A stretch of DNA of 64,000 nucleotides, taken from assembly GCF_029589495.1 (NCBI RefSeq), contig NZ_JAAIVF010000002.1, positions 62,001 to 126,000 on the forward strand, read 5' to 3'. The stretch is from Speluncibacter jeojiensis. GTDB lineage: Bacteria > Actinomycetota > Actinomycetes > Mycobacteriales > Mycobacteriaceae. Numbering within the stretch: the stretch's first letter is position 1; every line of letters starts with the position of its first letter. The notes under the pieces were generated by a model. That model worked only from the letters and a program-made list of their open reading frames with translations. It was not told the DNA's origin and ran no database searches. Below, piece after piece: positions 35,254-45,702 of the stretch. The translations under genes and the position numbers were made by a program.

Positions 35254-38200
35254 TCACAGCGGCGGCAGGTACGAGACCTGCACCAGTTCGGCGCCGCGGG
35301 CCCGGGTGACGAGCGTGCCACGGCCCGGCGGCAGTGCCGACGGCCGCACCGTACCGAGCAGGTTGCCCTCGTCGCGGCTGCCGTTCATCACCAGGCCGTC
35401 GACGCTCAGATCCTTGAGCCTGCCGATCACCGGGTCGAACATCGCCCGCGACGCGCCACCGGAACGGCGCGCGATGACCAGGTGCAGACCGACGTCCCGC
35501 GCGGAGGCGAGGAAGTCCACGAGGGGGGCCAACGGGTTCCCGCTCGCGGTGGCAACCATGTCGTAGTCGTCGACCACCAGGAAGATCTCCGGACCGCTCC
35601 ACCAGGACCGCTCCCGCATCTGCTGCTGGGTGATGTTCGGCCCGGCCATCCGGCCCGCGAGGATCTCGCAGAGGTGCGCGACCATCTTGGTCAGCTGGTC
35701 GGCGGAGGCGGCATACCCGGCCAGGTGTCCACCCTCGACGACCCCGAGCATGGTCCGGCGGTAGTCCGCCAGGATGATCTTGACCTGCTGGGAGGTGTTG
35801 GCCTCCATCAGGCCCATACAGATGTTGCGCAGCAGCGTCGTCTTGCCGGATTCCGAATCGGCGAACGCCAGGAAGTTCTGCGCCACGGCGAAGTCGATGC
35901 ACACCGGCGCCAGTTCCGCCTCGTCGATGCCGATCGGCACCCGCAGCCGTTGCTGTTCGGGACTCACCCCGGCGAACCGCCGCGCCGCCTGCGCGAGGAT
36001 CTGCTCCCGCGGGACCAGATCCGGCAGCATGCGCACCGGCGGCGCCCGGTGCCCGTCCCAGAACGTCCCGAGCCGGCCGATCGCATCGGCGACGCCCTCG
36101 ACCAGATCGTCGGTGCTACTGCGCGAATCGATGCGCGGCAGGCCGATCAGCATGTGCAGACCGTCGCGGGTCAGGCCGCGTCCCGGGCGACCGAGCGGCA
36201 CCAGATCGGCGAGCCGGCGAGCCATCTCGGAGTCGGCCGGATCACCCAGTCGCAGTTCGATCTTCGTGCCGATGAGGTCTTTGAGCGCCGGGCGGATCTC
36301 GGCCCAGCGCGAGGCCCCGAGCACCACGTGCACGCCGTACGACAGACCCTGCCCGGCAAGGGCCGTGATCTGCGGTTCGAGCGCCTCGTATTCCTGGCGC
36401 ACCACGCCCCAGCCGTCGACCACCAGGAACACGTCGCCGAACGGATCGGCGGTAACCGGGTCGGCATCCGGATCGGGCGCGGTCAGCGCGGCGGCCTTGC
36501 GCCGCCGGAACTCACGCATCGAATCGATCCCGAGCTCGCGGAACCGCTCCTCGCGCTGCCGCACGACGGCGGCCACCTCGGCGACGGTCCGGCGGACCCG
36601 GTCCTGGTCCAGGCGCCCGGCGACCGAACCGACGTGCGGCAGATCCGCCAGGCCGGTCAGCGTGCCGCCGCCGAAGTCCAGGCAGTAGAACTGCACCTGT
36701 TCCGGGGTGTGCGTCAGCCCCATGGACATGATCAGCGTGCGCAGCGCGGTGGACTTGCCCGCCTGCGGACCGCCGACCACCGCGAGATGGCCCTGCGCGC
36801 CGGACAGGTCGACGGTGAGCACGTCCCGCCGCTGGTCGTACGGACGGTCCACCATGCCGATCGGCGCCCACACCGCACCGTGCCGGTTGCGCGGCGAACG
36901 CCAGTCCGGGTCGGGCAGCAGCATGTTCAGCGTCGACGACTCGTCGAGCGGGTCGAGCCAGACCTGGTGGGCGGGGCGCCCATGCCCACGCAACCGGTCG
37001 ACGACGACGTCGAGCAGCGACTTCGTCTCGGTGCGTTCCTCGACCTCCTCCGGCTCGTCGGGCTCGGCGAGCACCGGTTCGGTCGCGGCGACCGGCAGGG
37101 CCGCAGCGGTGAACAGCTTCGGACTGGTGTCGCCGTAGTCCTCCTCACCGTCGACGGTGATACGGCGTACCACTCGTGAGTACGGCCCCGAGACGTAACT
37201 CGCGTTGAAGCGGATCGGATCCGCGGAGTCGCACTTGAGGTATCCCGATCCCGGGACGCTCGGCAGGTGGTACGCATCGGGGACACCCAGCACGGTCCGG
37301 GACTCGTTCGCCGAGAAGGTCTTCAACCCGATGCGGTACGACAGGTGACTGTCGAGTCCGCGCAGTTTGCCCTCTTCGAGCCGCTGACTGGCCAGCAGCA
37401 GGTGCATGTGCAGCGAGCGGCCCAGCCGCCCGATCGCGACGAACAGATCGGCGAACTCCGGCTTCTGACTGAGCAACTCGGAGAACTCGTCGACCACGAC
37501 GAACAGGGCAGGCAGTGGATCCAGGGCCGCGCCCGCGGTCCGCGCCTTCTCGTACTCGGTGACGTTCGCGAAATTGCCTGCGGCACGGAGCAACTCCTGG
37601 CGCCGGTTCATCTCACCGGAGAGCGCGTCCTTCATCCGGTCCACCATCGACAGTTCTTCTTCGAGGTTGGTGATCACCGCGGCCACATGCGGCGCACCGT
37701 CGAGGCCCAGGAACGTCGCACCACCCTTGAAGTCGACCAGCACCAGGTTCAGCGCATCGGGCGAGTGCGTGGTGATCATGCCGAGCACCAGCGTCCGGAG
37801 GAACTCGGACTTACCCGACCCGGTGGCACCGATGCACAACCCGTGCGGACCCATGCCGTTCTCGGCAGCCTCCTTGATGTCGATCTCGACCGGCGCCCCG
37901 TTCGGATCGACACCGATCGGCACGCGCAGACGCTCCCGCGCGGACCGTGGGCGCCAGACCACCTCCGGATCGATCGCCGCGGCATCCGGTATGCCGAGCA
38001 GCCCCATCAGCCCCGCACCGACCGAGCGTCCCTCGTCGCCTGCCTCGACCTGCGCGGCGGTCGCAACACGGTAGGACGCCATGGATCTCGCCAGCACCTC
38101 GGCCTGCACGGTGGACATCTGGTCCGCCGTGCCGAAGTTGTCGATGCCTTCCGGGGTCCGGGCGCCCACCTGCCCGTCGGCGACCATCAACTGCAGGCCA

Positions 38201-39273
38201 CGCCGGGCCGCGATCGTGGCGAACTCGCCGGCCAGGTCGACCACCGTGACCGCGTCCAGCCCGAGTTCGACGAGGATCCGCTCGTCGCCGTCGACGAAGC
38301 CGTCGTCGAAGACGACGACGAGTTGCGGCTGTCCGGGGGTCGGCGACGCGTTGCGGGAGAACCGCCCGCGCGGTTCGAGTTCGGCGGCCAGCGCGGACTC
38401 GAGCTCACCGAGCAAGGAGAAGACCAGCCGGGCCGAGCCCAGTCCGTCGACCGCAGACGGGTGCTGGTTGTGCGGCAACCACTTCGTCCACGCCCACTCC
38501 GGACCGTCCGGGTTCGAGGTGATGACGGCGACCAGCACGTGATCGGGGCCCTGGAACGTGGACAGCTGGCAGACCATCGACCGGACCAGCGCGCGGGCCT
38601 GGGCGCGGTCACCCTCGACCGAGACCGCCGCGAAGCCGCGCAGCGACACCGCGGTCGCCAGGCCGTGCACCACCGAGTGGGTGCGGACGAACCGCCGCAG
38701 GCTCACCGACGCGATCGGCTCGAGGTCCTCGAGCGGTCCGGTCTCGGGCGAGGCCAGTTTCGTCGCCAGTCGCTGCTGATGCCCGAAACCCAGTCGCACG
38801 TTGCAGAAGTCGGGGTCGGCGGCGCGACGCTCCCACATCCGGCGGCCGCCGACCAGCCCGATCAGCGTCCGCGGGTCGGGGTGCGACCACTCGATCGCGT
38901 CGCGTTGCTGCTCGCCGGTCAACCGCACCTCGTCGCAGACCTGCCCGAGATAGCGGAAGTAGTCCTTGCGTTCCTCGTTCAGCTCACCGGCCTTCTTGCC
39001 GTTGCCCCGGCCGCCGGACCCGAGCATGCCCAGCATCGACACGACCATCATGGCGGGGAACAGCAACGTCGTCGGGTTCGACGGGACGCCGCTGGTGAAC
39101 ATCAGTCCGACCATGCCGAGCATCGACACGACCATCACGACCGGCATCAGCTTGCCGAGCATCCCGCCGGGGACGACCCGCGGGATCTCCGGTGGCGGCT
39201 GCAGGTCGACTTCGCCGCCGGGCATGCGCGGAGGTGTGATCCGCGGCTTCCTGACAAAGGCGCGCGTACTCAT
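35254..39273 (-). CDS. eccC: ESX secretion ATPase EccC (fused EccCa-EccCb)
   Basis: The motor of the type VII secretion system, 1339 residues. Two N-terminal membrane helices (GKLMPVVMVVSMLGMVGLMF and LFPAMMVVSMLGML) precede three FtsK/SpoIIIE ATPase domains. P-loops are GATGSGKSE near residue 487, GGPQAGKST near 837 and ADSESGKTT near 1141. The third lacks the usual first glycine. Walker B in the first is LVLVDFKGG. ATG 39273 has GGGGGAGG just upstream and replaces a longer frame. It is divergent from eccD. Confidence 0.96.
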   Translation of the reverse strand: MSTRAFVRKPRITPPRMPGGEVDLQPPPEIPRVVPGGMLGKLMPVVMVVSMLGMVGLMFTSGVPSNPTTLLFPAMMVVSMLGMLGSGGRGNGKKAGELNEERKDYFRYLGQVCDEVRLTGEQQRDAIEWSHPDPRTLIGLVGGRRMWERRAADPDFCNVRLGFGHQQRLATKLASPETGPLEDLEPIASVSLRRFVRTHSVVHGLATAVSLRGFAAVSVEGDRAQARALVRSMVCQLSTFQGPDHVLVAVITSNPDGPEWAWTKWLPHNQHPSAVDGLGSARLVFSLLGELESALAAELEPRGRFSRNASPTPGQPQLVVVFDDGFVDGDERILVELGLDAVTVVDLAGEFATIAARRGLQLMVADGQVGARTPEGIDNFGTADQMSTVQAEVLARSMASYRVATAAQVEAGDEGRSVGAGLMGLLGIPDAAAIDPEVVWRPRSARERLRVPIGVDPNGAPVEIDIKEAAENGMGPHGLCIGATGSGKSEFLRTLVLGMITTHSPDALNLVLVDFKGGATFLGLDGAPHVAAVITNLEEELSMVDRMKDALSGEMNRRQELLRAAGNFANVTEYEKARTAGAALDPLPALFVVVDEFSELLSQKPEFADLFVAIGRLGRSLHMHLLLASQRLEEGKLRGLDSHLSYRIGLKTFSANESRTVLGVPDAYHLPSVPGSGYLKCDSADPIRFNASYVSGPYSRVVRRITVDGEEDYGDTSPKLFTAAALPVAATEPVLAEPDEPEEVEERTETKSLLDVVVDRLRGHGRPAHQVWLDPLDESSTLNMLLPDPDWRSPRNRHGAVWAPIGMVDRPYDQRRDVLTVDLSGAQGHLAVVGGPQAGKSTALRTLIMSMGLTHTPEQVQFYCLDFGGGTLTGLADLPHVGSVAGRLDQDRVRRTVAEVAAVVRQREERFRELGIDSMREFRRRKAAALTAPDPDADPVTADPFGDVFLVVDGWGVVRQEYEALEPQITALAGQGLSYGVHVVLGASRWAEIRPALKDLIGTKIELRLGDPADSEMARRLADLVPLGRPGRGLTRDGLHMLIGLPRIDSRSSTDDLVEGVADAIGRLGTFWDGHRAPPVRMLPDLVPREQILAQAARRFAGVSPEQQRLRVPIGIDEAELAPVCIDFAVAQNFLAFADSESGKTTLLRNICMGLMEANTSQQVKIILADYRRTMLGVVEGGHLAGYAASADQLTKMVAHLCEILAGRMAGPNITQQQMRERSWWSGPEIFLVVDDYDMVATASGNPLAPLVDFLASARDVGLHLVIARRSGGASRAMFDPVIGRLKDLSVDGLVMNGSRDEGNLLGTVRPSALPPGRGTLVTRARGAELVQVSYLPPL

Positions 39274-39496
39274 CGGACCTCCCCCGGATGCCCGCGCCTC
39301 TCCCTGCGCGGGACTGTCTGCCACTGTCGTGCGGTGCGCCGGGCGCACGCATCGCCCGACACGATACTGTGTCTGGCGGTTGCGGGGGGCAACGGTCTCC
39401 ACGTCCCGGGGGTGAGGACATGGCAGTGAGGGCAACGCGCTGTCGAGTTCACGGCCCCGGTCGCAGCGGATCACGTGCGAACGACAGGAGTGAGCA

Positions 39497-40981
39497 ATGA
39501 GCGTGCCTGTGCCGGCTGACACCGGGGCGCGACGGCCGAGGGGGGCGGGAGCCCAGCTGTGCCGGGTCTCGATCCTCGGCGAGCACACCCAGATGGACAT
39601 CGCGCTGCCGGCTTCGGTACCCGTCGCAGCGCTGGTCCCGGAGCTGGTGACCCTTGTCGAGAGCCGCCGATCCGATCTGGACCGCACGGCGCCGGACACC
39701 GCGGTGCGCCGGTACTGGACGCTGCAGCGCATCGGCCAGGCCCCGTTCAACGACAGCCGCACCCTCGCCGAACTCGGTGTGCGCGACGGGGATCTGCTGT
39801 TGTTGCGCCCGGAGTCGGTCGCCGATATGCCGCCGCTGTTCGACGACGTCATCGATGCGGTCGCACTGGTCGGCGACGAGCGCTACCGACGCTGGACCGC
39901 GCAGTCGGCCCGCGTGGTCGGTTGCGTCGCAACGCTGCCGGCCTCACTCGCCGGCGCCGGTGTGCTGCTGCGCGGCGGGATCGCCCATCCGGGTCTGGGC
40001 CTGCCCTTGGCCGCACTGGTCGTCGCGCTGTGCCTGCTGGTCGCCGGGGTGCTGGCCGCCAGGCTCTACGACGACGTCCTCGCCGGTTCTGCGCTCGGCG
40101 GGGCCGCCTATCCCCTGACCATGGTCGGCGGCGCGCTGCTGGTCCCCGGCCCGCTCGGCGCGCCGCACCTGTTGCTGGGCGCCGCACTGACCACCACCGC
40201 AGCGGTGATCATGTTGCGGCTCAGCGGAACCGGGCTGCTGGCGAACACCGCGGTGATCGCCGCGTCTGCGCTTACCGCGGTCTCGGCACTGGTGTCGTCG
40301 CTGGTCGCCGACCAGGTTCCGGCGGTCGGTGCGGGGCTGGCGGTGGTGTCGATGCTGGGCCTCGTCGTCGCGCCGCGGCTGACCATCATGCTCGCCCGCC
40401 TTCCGCTGCCACCGGTGCCGCGCACCGGTTCGACCGCCGACCCCGACGGGGTCGGGCCGCAGTCCGACGTCGAGGCGATCGGTCCGATCGGCGCGGTCGC
40501 GCTGCCCTCCGCCGGGCAACTCGAGGTCCGCACGATCCGGGCGAACAACTATCTGACCGGACTGATCGCCGGACTCGTCTGCACCGCGGTGGCCGGAGCG
40601 GTCATCGGCTGCAATGCCGCCGCCGGACCGGACTGGCCGGGCGTCGCCCTCGCCGGTGTGCTCGCGGTCGTGCTGATGCTGCGCGGACGCAGCCACACCG
40701 ACCTGGCGCAGGCCACCGTCCTGATCGGCGCCGGAGTCGCGCTCGTACTGGCCACGGTCGTGACGCTGGCGCTGGGCGACCCGGACCTGGCGGCCCCGCT
40801 GTTCGCGAGCGCCGCGCTCACGCTGGTGGGCGGCATCGGATTCGGTGTCATCGCGCCTCAGTACAGCTATTCCCCGGTGTTGCGACGCTCGGTCGAGTTG
40901 TTCGAGTACGCGCTGATCGCGACCGTCGCCCCTCTGATGGTCTGGGTGATGGGCCTCTACGGGCTCATGCGCGGACTGTGA
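39497..40981 (+). CDS. eccD: ESX membrane channel protein EccD
   Basis: A 494-residue core subunit of the ESX membrane complex. An N-terminal ubiquitin-like domain covers about residues 15-105 (CRVSILGEHTQMDIALPASV ... LGVRDGDLLLLRP). It is followed by about eleven membrane helices. The start ATG at 39497 has AGGAG 6 bases upstream. Its stop overlaps the start of mycP. Confidence 0.95.
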   Translation: MSVPVPADTGARRPRGAGAQLCRVSILGEHTQMDIALPASVPVAALVPELVTLVESRRSDLDRTAPDTAVRRYWTLQRIGQAPFNDSRTLAELGVRDGDLLLLRPESVADMPPLFDDVIDAVALVGDERYRRWTAQSARVVGCVATLPASLAGAGVLLRGGIAHPGLGLPLAALVVALCLLVAGVLAARLYDDVLAGSALGGAAYPLTMVGGALLVPGPLGAPHLLLGAALTTTAAVIMLRLSGTGLLANTAVIAASALTAVSALVSSLVADQVPAVGAGLAVVSMLGLVVAPRLTIMLARLPLPPVPRTGSTADPDGVGPQSDVEAIGPIGAVALPSAGQLEVRTIRANNYLTGLIAGLVCTAVAGAVIGCNAAAGPDWPGVALAGVLAVVLMLRGRSHTDLAQATVLIGAGVALVLATVVTLALGDPDLAAPLFASAALTLVGGIGFGVIAPQYSYSPVLRRSVELFEYALIATVAPLMVWVMGLYGLMRGL

Positions 40982-42279
40982 TCACCTCCCGCCTGCTGGC
41001 CGCCGTCTGCGTGTCCGGCACGGTCGCGCTGGCCGGTGCGCCACCCGCGTTCGCCGCGAATCCGCCGCCCCCGGGGATGCGCCAGACCAGCGCCTGCACG
41101 GTCGCGGTCGCCGCACCGGGCAGCAACTTCCACGATCCCTCACCGGCGCAACGGTTCATGGACTTCCAGCCGGCCTGGAAGTTCGCCACCGGTAGGGACC
41201 AGCGCGTCGCGGTGATCGACACCGGTGTCAGCCGCAACCCGCGACTGCATTCCCTCGAGGGCGGCGGCGACTTCATCGGCGGATCGGACGGGACCTCGGA
41301 CTGCGACGGCCACGGCACCGCGGTCGCCGGACTGATCGCCGGGGCATCTTCGCAGTCAGACGGTTTCGCCGGCGTCGCCCCGGACGCGACCATCATCGCG
41401 ATCCGCCAGTCCTCGAGCAACTTCAGCAAGGACGGCGGCGGTCAACCGGGCGGCGACGTGAACACCCTCGCGGCGGCGGTGCGTAAAGCGATCGCCGAAC
41501 GCGCCACCGTCATCAACATCTCCGAGGTGGCCTGTCGCGTGCAGGGACAGCTCGGGGACGGCAACCTCGGTGCCGCTGTCCGGGAGGCGGCCGACCAGAA
41601 CATCGTGGTCGTCGCCGCGGCCGGCAACACCGGCAACGGCCAGGACTGCCCGGCGAACAACCCGCTGCTGCCCGACCCGCTGCACCCGGACGCGTCCGGC
41701 GAGGATTCCGTGCAGGTCGAGGCGACGCCCGCCCGGTTCTCGGGCGACGTGCTCGCGGTCGGCTCGGTCGACGCCGACGGCACCCCGTCCAAGTTCACCC
41801 TGTCCGGGCCGTGGATCGGTGTGGCCGCTCCCGGCGAGGGCATCGTCTCGCTCGCCACCGGCAGCGGCCTGGCCGACAGCTTCCGCAGGGCCGACGGGCA
41901 ACTGTCCCCGATCGAGGGCACCAGCTTCGCCGCCCCGTACGTGGCCGGGGTCGCCGCGCTGGTCCGGCAGCGTTACCCGAAGCTGAATGCGCGGCAGGTC
42001 ATCGAGCGAATCGAGCGGACCGCGCACTCCCCCGCGCACGGTTGGGATTCACAGGTCGGGTTCGGCATCGTCGACCCGGTGGCCGCGGTCACCGCCGACC
42101 TGCCGTCCGGCGAAGGCGCATCCGCGCCGATGTCCCAGGCGATTCCCGCACCCGCGCCGGAACAGTCGAAGAGCACCGTCGCGCGCGATGCCGCACTGAT
42201 CGGCGTGGCCGTCTGCGTTGTGCTGCTGATCGCCGGTTCGCTGGCTTCCTTGCCGCTGCGACGAATCCGCAGGCGCTGA
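40978..42279 (+). CDS. mycP: Mycosin, membrane-anchored subtilisin-like protease MycP
   Basis: A 433-residue serine protease of the ESX complex. It has a signal peptide, then VAVIDTGVS (Asp, near residue 81), DCDGHGTAVAG (His, near 112) and IEGTSFAAPYVAG (Ser, near 316). A proline-rich linker and a C-terminal membrane helix follow (AALIGVAVCVVLLIAGSLAS). The start GTG at 40978 overlaps the eccD stop codon (GTGA). It is convergent with eccB, 8 bases apart. Confidence 0.95.
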   Translation: MITSRLLAAVCVSGTVALAGAPPAFAANPPPPGMRQTSACTVAVAAPGSNFHDPSPAQRFMDFQPAWKFATGRDQRVAVIDTGVSRNPRLHSLEGGGDFIGGSDGTSDCDGHGTAVAGLIAGASSQSDGFAGVAPDATIIAIRQSSSNFSKDGGGQPGGDVNTLAAAVRKAIAERATVINISEVACRVQGQLGDGNLGAAVREAADQNIVVVAAAGNTGNGQDCPANNPLLPDPLHPDASGEDSVQVEATPARFSGDVLAVGSVDADGTPSKFTLSGPWIGVAAPGEGIVSLATGSGLADSFRRADGQLSPIEGTSFAAPYVAGVAALVRQRYPKLNARQVIERIERTAHSPAHGWDSQVGFGIVDPVAAVTADLPSGEGASAPMSQAIPAPAPEQSKSTVARDAALIGVAVCVVLLIAGSLASLPLRRIRRR

Positions 42280-42287
42280 GCGGACTT

Positions 42288-43784
42288 TCAGCTACCGCTG
42301 GTCTCCTTGACCTCGAGCTTGCCGGGCGCCGGGTCCGGACTCATGCCGTCGTGGGTGACCAGCGCGTCGGTCCGGGTCAACGCCGGCCCTTGCGGCAGGA
42401 GCGACAGGATCGGCCACGGAGCCGGGTCGGACTTGTCGCCCAAACCGAGCATCTGCGCGGTCTTGGGATCGGCGATGCCGTAGCGCACGCCGGTGTCGGA
42501 GACGAGGAACAGTGGTCCGCTCGTCCCCGCATCGGGGCTTCCGCCGGTGGCGCTGACGAACGCTGCCTTGCCCGGGGGCATGTAGAACTCGTCGAGCCGG
42601 TCGGCACCGGTGTCGGCGCCGATCAGCGCCACCGGCTGTGCGCCCGGCGGCGTGGGCAGCGAGTTGCCGGTCAGCACCGTGAGGTCGGCGTGCTTGGCAT
42701 CGGCATCGCGGTTCCACGACAGGCAGCTGACCGGGGACGTCTTGGCGTCGACGACCGTCGGTGCCACCGAGGGATACGAGTCGACCGCGAGCGTGGTGAC
42801 GCTCGGTACGCCGGCGGTGAGCCGCGGCGCGATCGACGGGATCTCCCCGCCGCCTTGCGTGTTCGTGTAGCGGATCAGGTCGGCGGTCGCCTGGCTGATC
42901 TTCTCCATGCCGTCACGCAGCAGCACGTAGTACTGGGTCGCGCCGGCGTTACTGGTCGAGAAGACCGAACCGATGACCAGGCCCGGAATCGGGGTGCTCG
43001 ACGGCCGCCCCATGTCGAGGATCCGCGGCGGGACGATGGGCAGCGCCTCCGGAACCGCGTTCAGCAGGCCGGAGCTGGCCGGCCTCGGCGTGATGCCGTC
43101 CAGTTGCAGTGCGTGCGTGACGGCGGTGTCCCGGAGATCGACCGCTGCCCGTTTGCCGTCGTAGATCAGGTAATCGGTCCGTCCGTCGGTCACCAGCAGG
43201 GCATTGCCCGGCGCCAGCGCGCCGATCCCGTCGCCGAGGTCCGGCTTGCCGGCGATGACGGTGGTGGTCGTGGCGCCGGACGGCAGCGCCGATCCAGCAG
43301 ATCCCGAGCCCGACCCGTCGGAGATCGTGTCGCACACCGTCCATGCCGAATGCAGCTGGCCGTTGCGGTTCGGCAGCAGCTCCGGCGCGCCGGGGATGCC
43401 GACCAGCGGACCGCGTGCCATCGAACCGAGTTCGGAGTCCTTGACGGTTTGGGGAGTCACGGCGGAACCGACCACGAGCCTGGCCGAGGCCAGGTTCAAC
43501 ACCGGGTGCAGGCGCCCGTCCACCACCACGAACATCGCGCCGGAATCCTTGCCCACCACGATCTTCGCGTCGCCCATCTTCGCCTGCGGCTTGAACAGGG
43601 CCAGCACACCGCACCCGCCGAGCACCAACAGCGCCAGCACGATCCCGACGGTCAGCGCCCGCGACTGCGAGCGCATCGGATCGTCGAGCATGCGCACATC
43701 ACGCCGGACCAGCGCATGCTCCATCCGCCGGACCATGAAGCGGTATCCGTTGACCTGAGATTTGGTAGTCAATTGCGCCGGCAA
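42288..43784 (-). CDS. eccB: ESX core component EccB
   Basis: A 498-residue protein with a cytosolic N-terminus (LTTKSQVNGYRFMVRRMEHA), one membrane helix (ALTVGIVLALLVLGGCGVLALF) and a large periplasmic part. That part holds repeats such as LHPVLNLASARLVVG and GPLVGIPGAPELL and a cysteine pair (VCDTIS, SCLSW). The start is TTG at 43784, fixed by GGAGGG 5 bases upstream; a longer frame runs far beyond. The opening is closer to EccB1 of M. tuberculosis (as I recall it) than to EccB3. Confidence 0.95.
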   Translation of the reverse strand: MPAQLTTKSQVNGYRFMVRRMEHALVRRDVRMLDDPMRSQSRALTVGIVLALLVLGGCGVLALFKPQAKMGDAKIVVGKDSGAMFVVVDGRLHPVLNLASARLVVGSAVTPQTVKDSELGSMARGPLVGIPGAPELLPNRNGQLHSAWTVCDTISDGSGSGSAGSALPSGATTTTVIAGKPDLGDGIGALAPGNALLVTDGRTDYLIYDGKRAAVDLRDTAVTHALQLDGITPRPASSGLLNAVPEALPIVPPRILDMGRPSSTPIPGLVIGSVFSTSNAGATQYYVLLRDGMEKISQATADLIRYTNTQGGGEIPSIAPRLTAGVPSVTTLAVDSYPSVAPTVVDAKTSPVSCLSWNRDADAKHADLTVLTGNSLPTPPGAQPVALIGADTGADRLDEFYMPPGKAAFVSATGGSPDAGTSGPLFLVSDTGVRYGIADPKTAQMLGLGDKSDPAPWPILSLLPQGPALTRTDALVTHDGMSPDPAPGKLEVKETSGS

Positions 43785-43958
43785 AGCGTCCCTCCCTGCA
43801 CCCGCGATCCCCCGCGCGCCCTGTACTCGCGCCGCGGTGCAGGCTACCGCAGCGGCAAACCCGCCCCGGCGGCGGCGTCGACGCCACCGGATCGGTAGCC
43901 TGGCGGGGATCAGCGCGGTCGTCGCGGAGGAGGCGGCGACCGGGCATCGTCGGGAGGG

Positions 43959-45629
43959 ATGGGGCAAGTGGGGCGGAATCTGTCGCGAAGCGTGTTCGGC
44001 ATACCTCTGTCCACCATGATCACCGCGCAGGCATTGTTCCTGATGGGCGCGTTGGCAAGTGGGCTGCTCGGGGTCTTCTGGCCCGCCGCCTTCGCAATCG
44101 GGCTGGCGCTCGCGCTGCCGTGGGTGATCCACGTTCGTGGCCGGTTCCTCACCACGCTGATCCGCACCCGGTGGAGCTACGCCGTGGCGAAGCGCGACGA
44201 CCGAACCGCCGAGCTGCCGGAGGCCTTCGACATCACCGGCCCGGACGGCGACCGCATCGGCGTGCGGTGGGACGGCGAGGTGATCACCTCGATGATCCGG
44301 CTCCTCCCGGTCCGTGCAGAGGTGACCTCGATGCGCGGCGGCACGGCGTTCACCCGCGACACGGTGCCGCTGCGGGTCCTGGCGGATGCCCTCGACCAGT
44401 TCGACATCGCGCTCGAGGGCATCGACGTCGTGTGCCTCGGCGCACGCACCGTCGGCGAATCGCTGCAGGCCTCCGTATACGAGCGGTTGCTCGGCCCGCT
44501 TCCGGCCATCGCCCGCCGCAACACCTGGCTGACGGTCCGGTTCCGTCCACGCTCGTGTCCCGAGGCGGTGGCCCGGCGTGGCGGGGACACCACCGGCGCG
44601 CTGCGCGCTGCCGCCGTCGCGACCACCCGGATCGTGCGCAAGCTCGCCGAGAGCGGCCACGCCGCACGGGTGTTGCCGGCCCTGGACGTCAACGCCGCGA
44701 TCGCCCAGTTGACCGGCGGCGTACCGGTGGACCGGTTCGAACAGCGTTGGGACTGCGCCGCATCCCCGCGCGAGGTGCACACCAGCTTCGTCGCGGATCG
44801 CTCCGCCCTGAGCGGGGACGCGTTGGCGCCCGTGTGGGGGCCCGTCTCACGGCACACCGCGTTGACGCTGCAGATCCGTCCGGCACCGGCGGACGGAGCC
44901 ACGGTGGGCGCCGTCGTCCGGTACCTCACGCCGGGTCCGGCGCAACTGCCGCGTACCGTCCCGCTTCGCCTGCTGGCCGGACGTCAGCAGGAGGCATTGT
45001 TGGCGAGTCTGCCGTTCGGCGGTCGCGGTCAGGCGCCGATCGCCGACCCGGCTGTGCTGGACGGCGAAGCACTGGAACAGATCTCGATCCCGGCCAGTGG
45101 GTGCGGCCAGCTCGTCGGGGCAGACGAGGCCGGCAATGCGATCGCGGTGCGGATCGCTGCTCCGGACGTTCGACGGGTGGACATCGTGGGCGGGCTCTTC
45201 CTCGCGCAGCAGGTCACGCTGCGGGCGATCGCGATCGGCGCACGGGTGCTCGTACACACCGACCGACCGCACGTTTGGCAGCCGATGGTCGACGCGATCG
45301 GCGCCGAGCAGGTGCTGCGGGTCGCCACCGCGGCGGCCGCGTCGTCCCAGGCGAACAGCGAGCGCGAGTACACGGTCGTGCTGCTCGACGGCGCCGAATC
45401 CTGCGTGCCGCGTGCCGATCTCACGGTCATCCGGCTGCTGTCCGACGAGGTGCCGGCGCGCGCCGCGGGCGTTCCCGACATCCGACTGGTGCAGCCGGAT
45501 GTCCACGAGGAGACGTTCGACCTGCACATCGGCGATCGGCGGCTCACGCTGTCGATGGTGTCGATCCCCGACGAGCTGCGCATCATCGGCGCGTCCCAGC
45601 CGGGCCGCCGCGCGGTCGGGGTCCGCTGA
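43959..45629 (+). CDS. eccE: ESX core component EccE
   Basis: A 556-residue protein with two N-terminal membrane helices (ITAQALFLMGALASGLLGVF and WPAAFAIGLALALPWVI) and a large soluble domain. It has the EccE-type segment FDITGPDGDRIGVRWDGEVI and a second Rossmann-like half. The start ATG at 43959 lies immediately after GGGAGG. GTG at 43968 would have better spacing, so the true start is one of these two. It is divergent from eccB and converges on espG. Confidence 0.9.
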   Translation: MGQVGRNLSRSVFGIPLSTMITAQALFLMGALASGLLGVFWPAAFAIGLALALPWVIHVRGRFLTTLIRTRWSYAVAKRDDRTAELPEAFDITGPDGDRIGVRWDGEVITSMIRLLPVRAEVTSMRGGTAFTRDTVPLRVLADALDQFDIALEGIDVVCLGARTVGESLQASVYERLLGPLPAIARRNTWLTVRFRPRSCPEAVARRGGDTTGALRAAAVATTRIVRKLAESGHAARVLPALDVNAAIAQLTGGVPVDRFEQRWDCAASPREVHTSFVADRSALSGDALAPVWGPVSRHTALTLQIRPAPADGATVGAVVRYLTPGPAQLPRTVPLRLLAGRQQEALLASLPFGGRGQAPIADPAVLDGEALEQISIPASGCGQLVGADEAGNAIAVRIAAPDVRRVDIVGGLFLAQQVTLRAIAIGARVLVHTDRPHVWQPMVDAIGAEQVLRVATAAAASSQANSEREYTVVLLDGAESCVPRADLTVIRLLSDEVPARAAGVPDIRLVQPDVHEETFDLHIGDRRLTLSMVSIPDELRIIGASQPGRRAVGVR

Positions 45630-45702
45630 GGTCCCGGTCCTCGGGACAACAGGCCACGCACCGACAGTCAAATACTGACTCCGGAAAGGACTTTTGGAAC
45701 GG